Assembly (NCBI RefSeq): GCF_003719305.1
Contig: NZ_RARC01000003.1
Coordinates: 124,001-188,000 of the forward strand
Direction: 5' to 3'
Origin: Mycolicibacterium stellerae
GTDB taxonomy: Bacteria; Actinomycetota; Actinomycetes; Mycobacteriales; Mycobacteriaceae
DNA length: 64,000 nt
The translations under genes were made by a program, and so were the position numbers. Below, in pieces: positions 16,746 through 25,511 of the stretch. The stretch's first letter is position 1, and the number at the start of each line of letters is the position of its first letter. Below the pieces are notes generated by a model, which saw only the letters and a program-made list of their open reading frames with translations, had not been told where the DNA came from and did not search any database.

Positions 16746-17444
16746 TCAAGACGCATCGTCGACATTCCGTTCGCGCCAATGCCGGTAGCCGCGGTAGGTG
16801 GCGAACGCCCCGATGACCGCCGTCACGCACCAGATGGCGACCGCCGCGTACGCCAGCGGCGACGACAGATCCCCGATCGACGCGCCCAGCGCGGTGTAGA
16901 CGAACGCCCGCGGCACCGATCCGATGAACGCTCCGACGGCCATCTGCCACAGCGGGACGCCGAACGCACCGAACGCATACGAGGCGAGCGCGTCGGAAAC
17001 GCCGGGGATGAACCGCTGACCGACCAGTGCCCACAGTCCGCGCCGCTGGATCAGCTGATCCAGCCGGTCGGCGCGCTGCGGTCCAATGAGTTCTCGTGCG
17101 CTCTGCCTGCCTGCGCGCCTGCCGATCAGGCTGGTGATGATCGCCGTTCCGACTGTCGCGCCGAGAGTGACGAACAAGCCGAGCACGGGCCCGAACAACA
17201 CACCGCTGCCCGCCGCCAAGATCGGGCCGGGAACGAAGATCGCGCCGAGCGCCGCCGACACCACCACATAGGTCAGCGGCGCGGCGGGACCGGTTGCGGC
17301 GACCGTGCGCCGGACATCCTCCACGTCGACCACGTGCGTGACCGCAACCAGATAGAAGAGCCCGAGCAGGAACGCTGCGAAGACGACCAGTCGTACGATA
17401 TGGCCCCGTCGGGAGGTCGTGGACACGTCGTCGTTGTCGGTCAT
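16746..17444 (-). CDS. VTT-domain (TVP38/TMEM64, DedA-related) membrane protein
   Basis: 232 residues. Transmembrane segments at about 17-37, 55-78, 82-108, 140-190 and 196-218. The central FVPGPILAAGSGVLFGPVLG and RFIPGVSDALASYAFG segments with paired F.PG motifs are the VTT (SNARE-associated) signature; these re-entrant loops form the substrate path in lipid scramblase-like relatives. ATG 17444 lies 42 bases from the divergent SDR start. Role in this organism unknown; probably membrane lipid handling. Confidence 0.85.
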   Translation of the reverse strand: MTDNDDVSTTSRRGHIVRLVVFAAFLLGLFYLVAVTHVVDVEDVRRTVAATGPAAPLTYVVVSAALGAIFVPGPILAAGSGVLFGPVLGLFVTLGATVGTAIITSLIGRRAGRQSARELIGPQRADRLDQLIQRRGLWALVGQRFIPGVSDALASYAFGAFGVPLWQMAVGAFIGSVPRAFVYTALGASIGDLSSPLAYAAVAIWCVTAVIGAFATYRGYRHWRERNVDDAS

Positions 17445-17486
17445 GCTGGCAACGATTCTTCCGCACGCCGCGTAGGGTCCGTCGCT

Positions 17487-18340
17487 ATGACCGGCTCGCC
17501 AGGCGATGTCCCACGCATCGACGACTGGAATCGGTTACTCGACGGGCGGGTGGCGGTGGTCACCGGCGGAGGCGAAGGATCGGCGCAGGCGTCGCCGCGC
17601 TGTTCGCGCAGCATGGCGCACTCGTCGAAGTCGCCGAGGTCGACCGGGAGCGCGCAGACCGAATCCGCGACGACGTGACCGGCGCGGGTGGACGCATCAG
17701 GAGCCACGTCGTCGATGTCACGCTCGACGACGATGTCGCCCGGCTGGCCGAGGCCGTGTTGACCGAGCACGGCCGGGTCGACGTGCTGGTGAACAACGTC
17801 GGCGACTACCGCCCGCTGGTGTCCTTTCACGAGTCCACCCCGGATTCGTGGCGGCAGATGTACGACATCAACCTGCGGCACGTCTTCGCCGTCACGAGGG
17901 CGTTCGTGCCGGCGATGATGGAGGCCGGCCGCGGCAGCATCGTCACTGTTCATTCGGTCGAGGGCATGCGCGGATACCCCAAGGACCCCGTGTACGGCGC
18001 GATGAAAGCGGCAGCCGCGCACTTCACCACCTGTCTGGCCGTCGACCTCGGGCGACATGGCATCCGCGTCAACGGCATCGGCACCGACCTGGCTCAGACA
18101 CCGCAGGTCGACTACCTGACCGGTTATCAGGACGTCGACGAGCTGTGGGCGGCGTGGGCGCCCGTCGGCCGGGTGGGCTGGCCGGAAGACCAGGCGCGCG
18201 TCGCGCTGTTTCTCGCCTCCGACCAGTCCGCGTTCGTCACCGGGCACAACATTCCCGTCGACGGCGGCACGAAAGCCGGTGGCGGGTGGCTCTTCTCGCC
18301 GCGGGAAGGCCGCTTCGTCAACCGGTCGAGGAACCTGTGA
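17487..18340 (+). pseudogene. SDR oxidoreductase with one-base frameshift
   Basis: ATG 17487 opens MTGSPGDVPRIDDW...VAVVTGGGEG in one frame; the remainder, beginning GAGVAALFAQHGALVEVAEVD and ending at TGA 18338-18340, is in another. One base appears missing around 17576-17580 in GAAGGATCGG: restoring a C gives the expected TGGGEGIGAG Rossmann motif. Downstream are NNVGDY, a Ser in VTVHSVEG, and YGAMK (Tyr/Lys). Either a sequencing error or a recent inactivation. The last codon overlaps the GTG of the KstD-like gene, so the pair was a two-gene operon; the SDR and a ketosteroid-dehydrogenase-like flavoprotein together suggest steroid-like substrates. Confidence 0.82.
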
Positions 18341-19890
18341 GCGCGGCCGACGAGACGGTCGACGTCCTCGTCGCCGGCTCCGGCGGAGGCATAGCGGGCG
18401 CCTATACCGCCGCGCGCGAAGGGCTTTCGGTCGCCCTCGTCGAGGCGTCGGACCGGTTCGGCGGCACGTTCGCGTACTCCGGTGGAGGCGGAATGTGGTT
18501 CCCATGCAACCCCGTGCTCGTCCGGGCGGGCAGCGACGACACCATCGCCGACGCGCTGCGCTATTACCGCGCCGTCGTCGGTGATCGCACGCCCGCAGAA
18601 CTGCAGGAGACCTATGTCAGGGGCGGCGCCGCGCTGATCGAATACCTGGAAGGCGACGAGCACTTCGCCTTCAAGGTGCTGCCGTGGCCGGACTATTACA
18701 GCTCGGCCGTGGGCGCGCGCAACGACGGGATGCGTCACATCGTCTCGAAGGCGGTGCCCGACAACCGTCTTGGCCGGTTCCAGGGGCTGGTTCGTGGACC
18801 GCTGGACCATGAACGCCTCGGTGCGCCGCAGCCCGATCTGCTCACCGGCGGCCGGGCGCTGATCGGCCGCTTCCTTTCCGCGATGGCCGAAAACCCCGCG
18901 GTCACCGCGCATTTGAACACCAGCCTTGTCGAGTTGATCGTCGAGGACGGTCGCGTCGTCGGCGCCGTCGTGCAGAGCGAGGGCGCGAGGAGGGTCATTC
19001 TGGCGCGCCGCGGGGTGTTGCTGGCCGCGGGCGGGTTCGAACAGAACGACGCGATGAGAGCCGAATACGGCGTTGCAGGAGCGGCATCGGACACCATGGG
19101 CGCGCCCGGCAATGTCGGGCTTGCGCACCGGGCCGCCATCGCGGTGGGGGCTTCCACGGACCTGATGGACCAGGCGTGGTGGTCGCCGGGGCTGGTGCAC
19201 CCCGACGGCAGGGCGGCGTTCGCGCTGTGTTTCACCGGGGGCATCTTCGTCGACCGGGCTGGGCGCCGGTTCGTCAACGAGTCGGCCGCCTATGACCGGG
19301 CGGGCCGCGAGATCATCCGCGCGATGGGCGAGGGCGCCGTCGGGTCGCGCTACTGGATGGTCTACGACAGCCGGGCGGGTGACCAGCCGCCCGTCATGGC
19401 GACCAACGTCTCGTTCGCGCCGACCAGTGAGTATGTGTCGGCAGGGCTGTGGCTACAGGCCGACTCGTTGACCGAGCTCGCCAACCAGATCGGCGTTCCG
19501 GCAGACAATCTCGCTGCGACGGTGCACCGCTTCAACGAACTCGCGCGGCGAGATGACGACGAGGACTTCGGCCGCGGCCGCGAATCGTTCGACCGGGCCT
19601 TCACCGGGGGAGCGTCGCCGTTGGTGCCGATCGACACGCCGCCGTACCGCGCGGCGGCGTTCGGCCTTTCCGATCTCGGCACCAAGGGCGGCCTGCGCAC
19701 CGACGTGGACGCTCGCGTCCTTGCGGTCGACGACCGGCCGCTTAGCGGCCTCTACGCGGCAGGCAACACCATGGCCGCGGTGTCAGGCACGACGTACCCG
19801 GGCGGTGGCAACCCGATCGGCGCCTCGCTGCTGTTCAGCCACCGCGCGGCGCTGCACATGGCGGGTGAGGTCAGGAGTTCTCCCGAATGA
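18337..19890 (+). CDS. FAD-dependent oxidoreductase, 3-ketosteroid-Δ1-dehydrogenase-like
   Basis: 517 residues from GTG 18337, overlapping the SDR stop. N-terminal VDVLVAGSGGGIAGAYTAA is the FAD dinucleotide fold, followed by Glu in LVEASDRFGGT and SGGGGMW. Late motifs AGNTMAAVSGTTYPGGGNPIG fit the C-terminal FAD loop of the fumarate reductase / KstD family. The catalytic base Tyr of true KstDs cannot be confirmed by eye, so the reaction (dehydrogenation of a ketosteroid-like ring or reverse reduction) is inferred. It overlaps the convergent thioesterase by 20 bases. Confidence 0.8.
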   Translation: MSAADETVDVLVAGSGGGIAGAYTAAREGLSVALVEASDRFGGTFAYSGGGGMWFPCNPVLVRAGSDDTIADALRYYRAVVGDRTPAELQETYVRGGAALIEYLEGDEHFAFKVLPWPDYYSSAVGARNDGMRHIVSKAVPDNRLGRFQGLVRGPLDHERLGAPQPDLLTGGRALIGRFLSAMAENPAVTAHLNTSLVELIVEDGRVVGAVVQSEGARRVILARRGVLLAAGGFEQNDAMRAEYGVAGAASDTMGAPGNVGLAHRAAIAVGASTDLMDQAWWSPGLVHPDGRAAFALCFTGGIFVDRAGRRFVNESAAYDRAGREIIRAMGEGAVGSRYWMVYDSRAGDQPPVMATNVSFAPTSEYVSAGLWLQADSLTELANQIGVPADNLAATVHRFNELARRDDDEDFGRGRESFDRAFTGGASPLVPIDTPPYRAAAFGLSDLGTKGGLRTDVDARVLAVDDRPLSGLYAAGNTMAAVSGTTYPGGGNPIGASLLFSHRAALHMAGEVRSSPE

Positions 19891-20764
19891 GGACTTCCTG
19901 GCTGGTGCTTGCTACCAGATGGCCATCGATGTCGTGTAGCGCGCCGCGCACAAGGCCGCGGTGGCCGGAGATCGCGACCAGTTCCGCGGTGTGGCTGTGC
20001 CAACGGTCGAATCGCACCGGCCGGTGCAGCCACAGCGAGTGATCGAGGGTGAATGCCGTCGCCGACGCGATGCTCACCGGTTCGGGGTGCGAACGCGCCG
20101 CCACGTCCAGGAGCAGGTAGTCGCTGGAGTACGCGAGCAGGACGCTGTGCAGCACGGGATCGTCGCCGACGTCGCGCGGCAGCCGCATCCAATGCGATCG
20201 CGATCCGACGGCGCGGGATCCGCCGAAGAAATGTGTCGGTTCGGCGATGCGCATTTCCAGGGGCGGCGGTCGGCTGATCCAGGTCTGCGCCCTGTCCCGA
20301 AGTTCCTCCGGCGTGGCATCCACCCAGTCCTGCAGGCGCGGTAGCGCTTCGGGGTCAGGTCCCTGCGGTGCGGGCTCGCCGAACACCGGATCGGTCGGGT
20401 TGTCGTGGAACGACACCATCGCGATCAGCAGCGGTTGCCCAGCCTGGTCGACGGTGACGCGGCGGGCAGCCATCGAGCGGCCGTCGCGTATCCGCTCGAC
20501 CGCGATGTCCAGTGGGCGGTCGGGATCGCCCGACTGCACGAAATACGCGTGCAGGGAATGAGGCGGCTTGCCGACGACCGTGGTGGCAGCTGCCTGCATG
20601 GCCTGGGCGATCATCTGGCCGCCGAAGACCCGGCCGAACCGGTTGGCCTCGCTTTGCACGCGGAAGCGATCGTGGCCAAGCGATTCCGGCTGCAGGGAAG
20701 CCAACAACCCGTCGAGCGCTCGCAGGGTCGCGCGGTGCAGCTGCTGGTCGTCGGACGTGCTCAC
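19871..20764 (-). CDS. acyl-CoA thioesterase II (TesB family)
   Basis: 297 residues from GTG 20764, with GGAG eight bases upstream. Double hot-dog fold: first half with RVFGGQMIAQAMQAA and HSLHAYFVQSGDP, second half with TAFTLDHSLWLHRPVRFDRWH (the catalytic Asp in the second hot-dog) and SQEVLIREN at the C-terminus. It hydrolyses acyl-CoA to free acid and CoA. 57 bases separate it from a divergent LysR gene, which may control it. Confidence 0.9.
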   Translation of the reverse strand: MSTSDDQQLHRATLRALDGLLASLQPESLGHDRFRVQSEANRFGRVFGGQMIAQAMQAAATTVVGKPPHSLHAYFVQSGDPDRPLDIAVERIRDGRSMAARRVTVDQAGQPLLIAMVSFHDNPTDPVFGEPAPQGPDPEALPRLQDWVDATPEELRDRAQTWISRPPPLEMRIAEPTHFFGGSRAVGSRSHWMRLPRDVGDDPVLHSVLLAYSSDYLLLDVAARSHPEPVSIASATAFTLDHSLWLHRPVRFDRWHSHTAELVAISGHRGLVRGALHDIDGHLVASTSQEVLIRENS

Positions 20765-20821
20765 CGATATCGCTCCATCTGCGCCTCTCTTGAATGCACG
20801 CAGTGTAGTTATGGTCGAACA

Positions 20822-21703
20822 GTGAACCTCGAGGAGCTGCAGTGGTTCGTCGTGCTGGCCGAAACCGAGCATGTCACCGATGCCGCAGCGGAGCTGTCGG
20901 TCAGCCAGCCGACCTTGTCGCGGGCCCTGGCCCGGTTCGAGCGGGAGGCGGGCACCCCGCTGTTCGACAGGGTCAACCGCAGGCTGCGGTTGAACGCCTA
21001 CGGCCAGATCATGCTCGAGCATGCAACGCGCAGCATCGCCGAGATCCGGACCGCCACCGAACGCATCGCCGCCCTACGCGACCCGAACAGCGGTCGCGTC
21101 AGGCTCGCCTTCCTTCACTCGTTGGCGAATTGGTTTGTGCCCGAACAACTGCGACGCTTTCGCGAATCCGCTCCCGCGGTCGGGTTCGAACTCTTTCAGG
21201 GGCCTGCGCACGAGATCACGAAGCGGGTGCTCGACGGCCAGGCCGATATCGCGATCACCGCCCCCCGTCCCGAGGCGCCCGGCTTCGGCTGGCGCCGGCT
21301 GTACGTCGACCAGCTGTGCCTTGTGGTTCCGCGCGGCCACCGCCTCGCCGCCCGCGCCAGGGTTCGGTTGTCGGCCGCGGCCGGTGAGCCGTTCATCGCG
21401 CTTGCCGAGCAGGCGGGACTGCGGCAGCTCACCGACCAGTTACTGGCCGAGGACAACGTCAGCCCCGAGATCGTGTTCGAGGCCACCGAGATTCCCACGG
21501 TCGAAGGTCTGGTCGTGGCGGGCTTCGGGGTCGCCGTCGTTCCCATCCCTCGCGACGGCGGCACATCGAGGACCGTGCATGTGCCACTGTCCAATCCGGG
21601 GGCCAAGCGGGAGGTGGGGCTGGCCTGGGGCCGGGACAAGACATTGCCGCCGCCTGCGCAGCGGTTCGCGGACTTTCTCAGCAGTGATGCGTCTAGCGCA
21701 TGA
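20822..21703 (+). CDS. LysR-family transcriptional regulator
   Basis: 293 residues from GTG 20822. The N-terminal winged helix-turn-helix (MNLEELQWFVVLAETEHVTDAAAELSVSQPTLSRALARFE) is classic LysR; the remainder is the periplasmic-binding-like effector domain. Divergent from tesB and 56 bases upstream of an MFS transporter on the same strand, so its likely targets are one or both. Confidence 0.92.
   Translation: MNLEELQWFVVLAETEHVTDAAAELSVSQPTLSRALARFEREAGTPLFDRVNRRLRLNAYGQIMLEHATRSIAEIRTATERIAALRDPNSGRVRLAFLHSLANWFVPEQLRRFRESAPAVGFELFQGPAHEITKRVLDGQADIAITAPRPEAPGFGWRRLYVDQLCLVVPRGHRLAARARVRLSAAAGEPFIALAEQAGLRQLTDQLLAEDNVSPEIVFEATEIPTVEGLVVAGFGVAVVPIPRDGGTSRTVHVPLSNPGAKREVGLAWGRDKTLPPPAQRFADFLSSDASSA
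21687..21701. repeat. 15-bp inverted repeat at the end of the LysR gene
   Basis: ATGCGTCTAGCGCAT has five-base complementary arms around TCTAG. It overlaps the last LysR codons and lies 59 bases before the MFS start, where a regulator site or weak hairpin is possible. Confidence 0.3.
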
Positions 21704-21759
21704 AGTCACACCACACCATGCATTAGACACATCAGATCAGGCCTTCTACCGTCAAATCG

Positions 21760-22980
21760 GTGACCATCGAACACGCTGCCCCACCGACATGGGCAGGGCA
21801 TAGCCGCGGGTCGGCCGCCTACGGGCGACTGCTCGCCGCGTTGTTCTGTGCGGGTGTGGCGACGTTCGCTCAGCTGTATTCGCCGCAGGCGGTCCTTCCG
21901 CTCATCTCGGCCGACCTGGGTATCGGCGCGGCGAACGCAGCGCTGACGATCTCCGCGTCGACCGTCGGCCTAGCCGTCGGTGTGATCCCGTGGTCCACCC
22001 TGGCCGACCGCATCGGCAGGGTAAGGGCGATTTCGCTGTCGGTCACCGTTGCGACGGCCGTTGGGCTGCTCGTCCCGTTCGCACCCACCTTTGAACTGCT
22101 GCTTGCGGGTCGGTTCGTCGAGGGGCTGGTCATCGGCGGCGTGCCGGCAATCGCGATCGCCTACCTCACCGAGGAGATCGACCCCGCGCACGCCGCGAGG
22201 GCAGCGGGCACATTCGTGGCTGGCACCACCATCGGTGGCCTGTTGGGTCGTTTGGTGTCTAGCCCGGTCGCGGAGGTCGCCGGGTGGCGGGTCGGCGTCT
22301 TCACCGTTGCGGTGCTGTGTGGCGTCGCGGCGCTGTGCTTCGTCAAGCTCGCCCCTCAACCCCAAGGTTTCATCCCTTCGAAGCGGTCCGGCGCCAATCC
22401 CGAAGGCAGCCTTGCCGACCGGCTGCTCGCCAACCTGCGCACACCACGCCAACTGGCCCTCTTCGCGCAGGGGTTTCTGCTCATGGGTGGCTTCGTCGCG
22501 CTGTACAACTTCCTCGGGTTCCGGTTGACTGCGGCGCCTTTCCACCTGGCGCCCTACCTCGTCAGCCTGGTCTTCGTGGCTTATCTCGCCGGGACCTGGG
22601 CCTCGTCGCGCGCAGGCGCGGAAGCCACCCGGTTCGGGCGCAAACCGGTGCTGTTGGCATCCATCGCGATCATGGCCGCGGGTGTCGCGATCACGTTGAG
22701 CGCCAACGTGTTCGTCGTCCTGGCAGGTCTGCTGATCGCCACCGCGGGCTTTTTCGGCGCGCATTCGATCGCCGCGGGCTGGACCGGACAGTCGGCGCCG
22801 AAGGGCAAGGCGCAGGCCTCGTCGTTGTACAACCTGTTCTACTACGGCGGTTCAAGCCTCTTCGGCTGGTTCGGCGGGGTTGCCTACGACGGTTACGGCT
22901 GGGCCGCGGTCGCGGGCACCATCGTCGCGCTGGCTGTCATCGCCGCGACCGCAGCCGCGGTGTTCCTTCCCGAGAAATAG
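21760..22980 (+). CDS. MFS transporter
   Basis: 406 residues from GTG 21760, about twelve membrane helices. The loop after helix 2 reads STLADRIGRVRAIS, the MFS motif A variant; the second half repeats it as EATRFGRKPVLL. Closest in appearance to the YnfM/AraJ-type drug or metabolite exporters. Likely controlled by the LysR regulator just upstream. It overlaps the convergent FAD monooxygenase by 44 bases. Confidence 0.88.
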   Translation: MTIEHAAPPTWAGHSRGSAAYGRLLAALFCAGVATFAQLYSPQAVLPLISADLGIGAANAALTISASTVGLAVGVIPWSTLADRIGRVRAISLSVTVATAVGLLVPFAPTFELLLAGRFVEGLVIGGVPAIAIAYLTEEIDPAHAARAAGTFVAGTTIGGLLGRLVSSPVAEVAGWRVGVFTVAVLCGVAALCFVKLAPQPQGFIPSKRSGANPEGSLADRLLANLRTPRQLALFAQGFLLMGGFVALYNFLGFRLTAAPFHLAPYLVSLVFVAYLAGTWASSRAGAEATRFGRKPVLLASIAIMAAGVAITLSANVFVVLAGLLIATAGFFGAHSIAAGWTGQSAPKGKAQASSLYNLFYYGGSSLFGWFGGVAYDGYGWAAVAGTIVALAVIAATAAAVFLPEK

Positions 22981-24433
22981 ACCCAATCCATCGGCGCAGC
23001 GCCGACGTCACGGCGTCGGTGTCAGACGACTCTCCGACCCAGGCGATATAGCCGTCGGGGCGAACGAGCACCGCGGGACCCCCGTCGGCGCGTTGCGCCT
23101 CGACAAGCCCATGAATCTCGGTCACCGGCGCTCCACGTTCGCGAACAAGGACGAAGCCCGCGTCGCGCTGTAGCTGTGTCAGCGGACCTTCGAGGAGCGG
23201 GATCATTGTCGCCCTTGTGCCGACGAGCGGGTTCTCACCTCGCCGGTGTGCATACCGCAACTCGGTGCCTGCGAAGCTGCCCGCCACCGCATCGCGAATC
23301 CGCGGCAGGCGAAGCAGCCTCGGCGCGAGCAGGTTTCGCACCCCGCGGGCGATGCGCGGATGCAGCGTCGCGCCGCGCGCCATCAAGCCGCTTTGCCGGA
23401 GAACCCGCCTGCCGATGGGGTGGCGTTCGCTCTGGTAGGTGTCGAGCACGTCGTCTGGAGCACCGCCGAGTGCCGCGTCGAGCTTCCACGCCAGGTTCAC
23501 GGCGTCCTGTATCCCGGTGTTCATACCCTGCCCGCCCATCGGGGAGTGCACGTGGGCGGCGTCGCCGGCGAGGAACACGCGACCGTGCCGGTAGTGGGCG
23601 ACCTGGCGTTCGTCGCAGTGGAACCGCGACAACCAACCGACCTCGCGCACCCCGAGATCGTGGCCCATCGCCCGGGTGAGGACATCGATCACCTCGGCGG
23701 CGGTAGCGGCCTCGGTGTCGGGTACCTGATGGTGGCGATCCCAGACCATTGCCCGGTACCACGCGCCGTCGTGATCGCCGCGGTCATACGGCGCGAGGAA
23801 CCCGATCGCGTCGCGGGTGCTGCCAAGGGTGAGCTCGCCGCTGGTCGGCCCGTCGGACAGCAACACGTCGGCCAGCACCATCGAGGACAGGATGGTCTTG
23901 CCGGGAAAGTCGGCGCCGACGAGATCCCGCACGGTGCTGTGTGCGCCGTCGGCGCCGATCACGTATTTCGCGTGCCATGTCTGGTGCTGCGAATCGTCGT
24001 CGCCCTTCTGGCGCGCCGCGACCGTCACGCCCTGCGAATCCTGGTCGAGTGCAACGACTTCGAAGCCACGCCGGATGTCGGCACCCTGCGCCGCGGCATA
24101 GCCCGCCAGCGCCCTTTCGACGTTGGTTTGCGGCGTGACCGCGACGAACTGATACGCCGAACGCAGATGCGTCAGATCGATTCGCGCGCCGGCGAAGATG
24201 GAGACACCCGCAGCGCGGTGTGCGTGCGCAAGAACGTCCTCGGCCAACCCGCGGGCGTCGAGCACTTCGAGGGTCCGCGCCATCGTGGCGAACGCACGGC
24301 TGGAGGGGTTCATCTCCGGCCAGCGTTCAAGCACCACCACCGAACGGCCGCACCTGGCCAGGTCGCCTGCCGCGGTCAAGCCGGCGGGCCCGGCGCCGAC
24401 GACGAGGACGTCAACGCTGTGGGAGTCGGTCAT
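22937..24433 (-). CDS. FAD-dependent aromatic monooxygenase (PheA/Rox class)
   Basis: 498 residues from ATG 24433. Motifs: VDVLVVGAGPAGLTAAGDLA (FAD GxGxxG), a DG-type stretch IGADGAHSTVRDLVG, and GDAAHVHSPMGGQGMNTGIQDA (FAD-ribityl GD). This is the class A flavoprotein hydroxylase layout, as in phenol hydroxylase and rifampicin monooxygenase. The stop of the upstream small gene is three bases away, so both are one operon facing a TetR repressor with palindromic sites, suggesting induction by a toxic aromatic or drug. Substrate unknown. Confidence 0.88.
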   Translation of the reverse strand: MTDSHSVDVLVVGAGPAGLTAAGDLARCGRSVVVLERWPEMNPSSRAFATMARTLEVLDARGLAEDVLAHAHRAAGVSIFAGARIDLTHLRSAYQFVAVTPQTNVERALAGYAAAQGADIRRGFEVVALDQDSQGVTVAARQKGDDDSQHQTWHAKYVIGADGAHSTVRDLVGADFPGKTILSSMVLADVLLSDGPTSGELTLGSTRDAIGFLAPYDRGDHDGAWYRAMVWDRHHQVPDTEAATAAEVIDVLTRAMGHDLGVREVGWLSRFHCDERQVAHYRHGRVFLAGDAAHVHSPMGGQGMNTGIQDAVNLAWKLDAALGGAPDDVLDTYQSERHPIGRRVLRQSGLMARGATLHPRIARGVRNLLAPRLLRLPRIRDAVAGSFAGTELRYAHRRGENPLVGTRATMIPLLEGPLTQLQRDAGFVLVRERGAPVTEIHGLVEAQRADGGPAVLVRPDGYIAWVGESSDTDAVTSALRRWIGSISREGTPRLRSRR

Positions 24434-24435
24434 GG

Positions 24436-24849
24436 TCACGCCGCCGGGGTCGCGTCGGCAGGGTTGGGGTACCACCGGCGGATATCGTCGGGCGTCGACG
24501 TCGCCGAGTAGTTGAACACGAACCGGCAGTCGGGATTGGCGGCGTGCGCCGCATTAACGATCGCCTCGAACAGCAGGGTGTTGCTCGCCACCAGACGCAC
24601 GCCCGCGCCGATCAACACGGCGTCATAGCGCTTCCCGGCCAGCCACGCGCGGGCCTTCTCGGCACCGGCTTGGCCGGTCTGGATCAGACAGTTGTCGACC
24701 TCGTAGCCGGCGGCGCGCAGGCCGGCGACATTGTCGCTGTTGGCCTTGGCCAGACCTTCCCTGGTGAGCCCCTTGAACTGGGCGAAGTCGGCGGATTGGT
24801 AGTCGACGGCACCGGGGTGCAGCCCGATCTGGATAGCGGTGACGGACAT
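24436..24849 (-). CDS. conserved hypothetical protein
   Basis: 137 residues from ATG 24849 with a strong AGGGAGG Shine-Dalgarno. It contains a Rossmann-like strand YDAVLIGAGVRLVA and Cys in VDNCLIQTGQ, but no family I can name. First gene of the operon with the FAD monooxygenase and divergent from the TetR gene; probably accessory to that oxidation or a ligand-binding protein. Confidence 0.72.
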   Translation of the reverse strand: MSVTAIQIGLHPGAVDYQSADFAQFKGLTREGLAKANSDNVAGLRAAGYEVDNCLIQTGQAGAEKARAWLAGKRYDAVLIGAGVRLVASNTLLFEAIVNAAHAANPDCRFVFNYSATSTPDDIRRWYPNPADATPAA

Positions 24850-24864
24850 GTCGCCCTCCCTGGA

Positions 24865-24882
24865 GTTCAACGCTTGTTGAAC
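24865..24882. promoter_or_regulatory. palindromic operator 1 (TetR-type)
   Basis: GTTCAACGCTTGTTGAAC: perfect seven-base arms around a four-base centre, 15 bases upstream of the hypothetical-protein start, overlapping the expected promoter of the monooxygenase operon. Confidence 0.65.
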
Positions 24883-24907
24883 TGACAGTAGGTCGACATC
24901 CGACACT

Positions 24908-24925
24908 TGTCAACAACTGTTGAAT
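24908..24925. promoter_or_regulatory. palindromic operator 2 (TetR-type)
   Basis: TGTCAACAACTGTTGAAT: six-base complementary arms (TCAAC/GTTGA core) around AACT, sharing the TCAAC-N4-GTTGA core with operator 1, 43 bases centre to centre. It ends 11 bases before the TetR start, consistent with autorepression. Confidence 0.6.
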
Positions 24926-24936
24926 ACACTGGTCGG

Positions 24937-25494
24937 ATGGCATCGAGGACACGTGACCCGGCCGCCACCAAGGCCGCCATCCTTGCCGCGGCGAGGATGC
25001 AGTTCGGAGCAAGCGGGTTCGAGAAGACGACGATCCGGTCGGTCGCCTCGGCCGCGGGTGTCGATCCGGCCCTGGTGATGCATTACTTCGGCAACAAGGA
25101 CGGACTCTTCGGCGCCGTGTCGCGCCTCGACATCTCGCCGCCGGACCTGTCCGGGGTGGCACCGGAGAACGTCGCCGAGGTGATGTTGCCGCTCTTCGTC
25201 GAGGTGTGGGGACCCGACGGGCCGTTTCTGCCGCTGCTGCGCGCCGCGTCGTCGAGCCGGGCGGCAGCCGATGCGCTGCTCGACGTCTTCGCGCGGCAGG
25301 TCGCTCCGGCGTTGGCCGACGTGGCGATCGACCGGCCAGCCGAACGGGCCGCGCTCATCGGCGCCCAACTGCTCGGAATCGCGGTCGCGCGCTACATCAT
25401 CGGCATTCCGCCGCTCGTCGACATGGACGACAAGGCGCTGGCCGCCTGGCTCAAACCCGTTCTCACGCACTATCTCACCGACCCGGCGCCCTAA
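24937..25494 (+). CDS. TetR-family transcriptional repressor
   Basis: 185 residues. Start placed at ATG 24937 (MASRTRDPAATKAAIL); a TTG at 24907 would run through operator 2. Helix-turn-helix: GFEKTTIRSVASAAGVDPALVMHYFGNKDGLF, followed by an all-helical ligand domain (TetR_C). It very likely binds the two palindromes in the divergent promoter and controls the FAD monooxygenase operon. Confidence 0.92.
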   Translation: MASRTRDPAATKAAILAAARMQFGASGFEKTTIRSVASAAGVDPALVMHYFGNKDGLFGAVSRLDISPPDLSGVAPENVAEVMLPLFVEVWGPDGPFLPLLRAASSSRAAADALLDVFARQVAPALADVAIDRPAERAALIGAQLLGIAVARYIIGIPPLVDMDDKALAAWLKPVLTHYLTDPAP

Positions 25495-25511
25495 GTCCTA
25501 TCGTTGGCGTC

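Noticed and set aside
17506..18336. Long N-terminal extension of the KstD-like protein
   Set aside because: Its translation is Arg-rich and out of frame with the SDR that occupies the same bases; GTG 18337 is the natural start.
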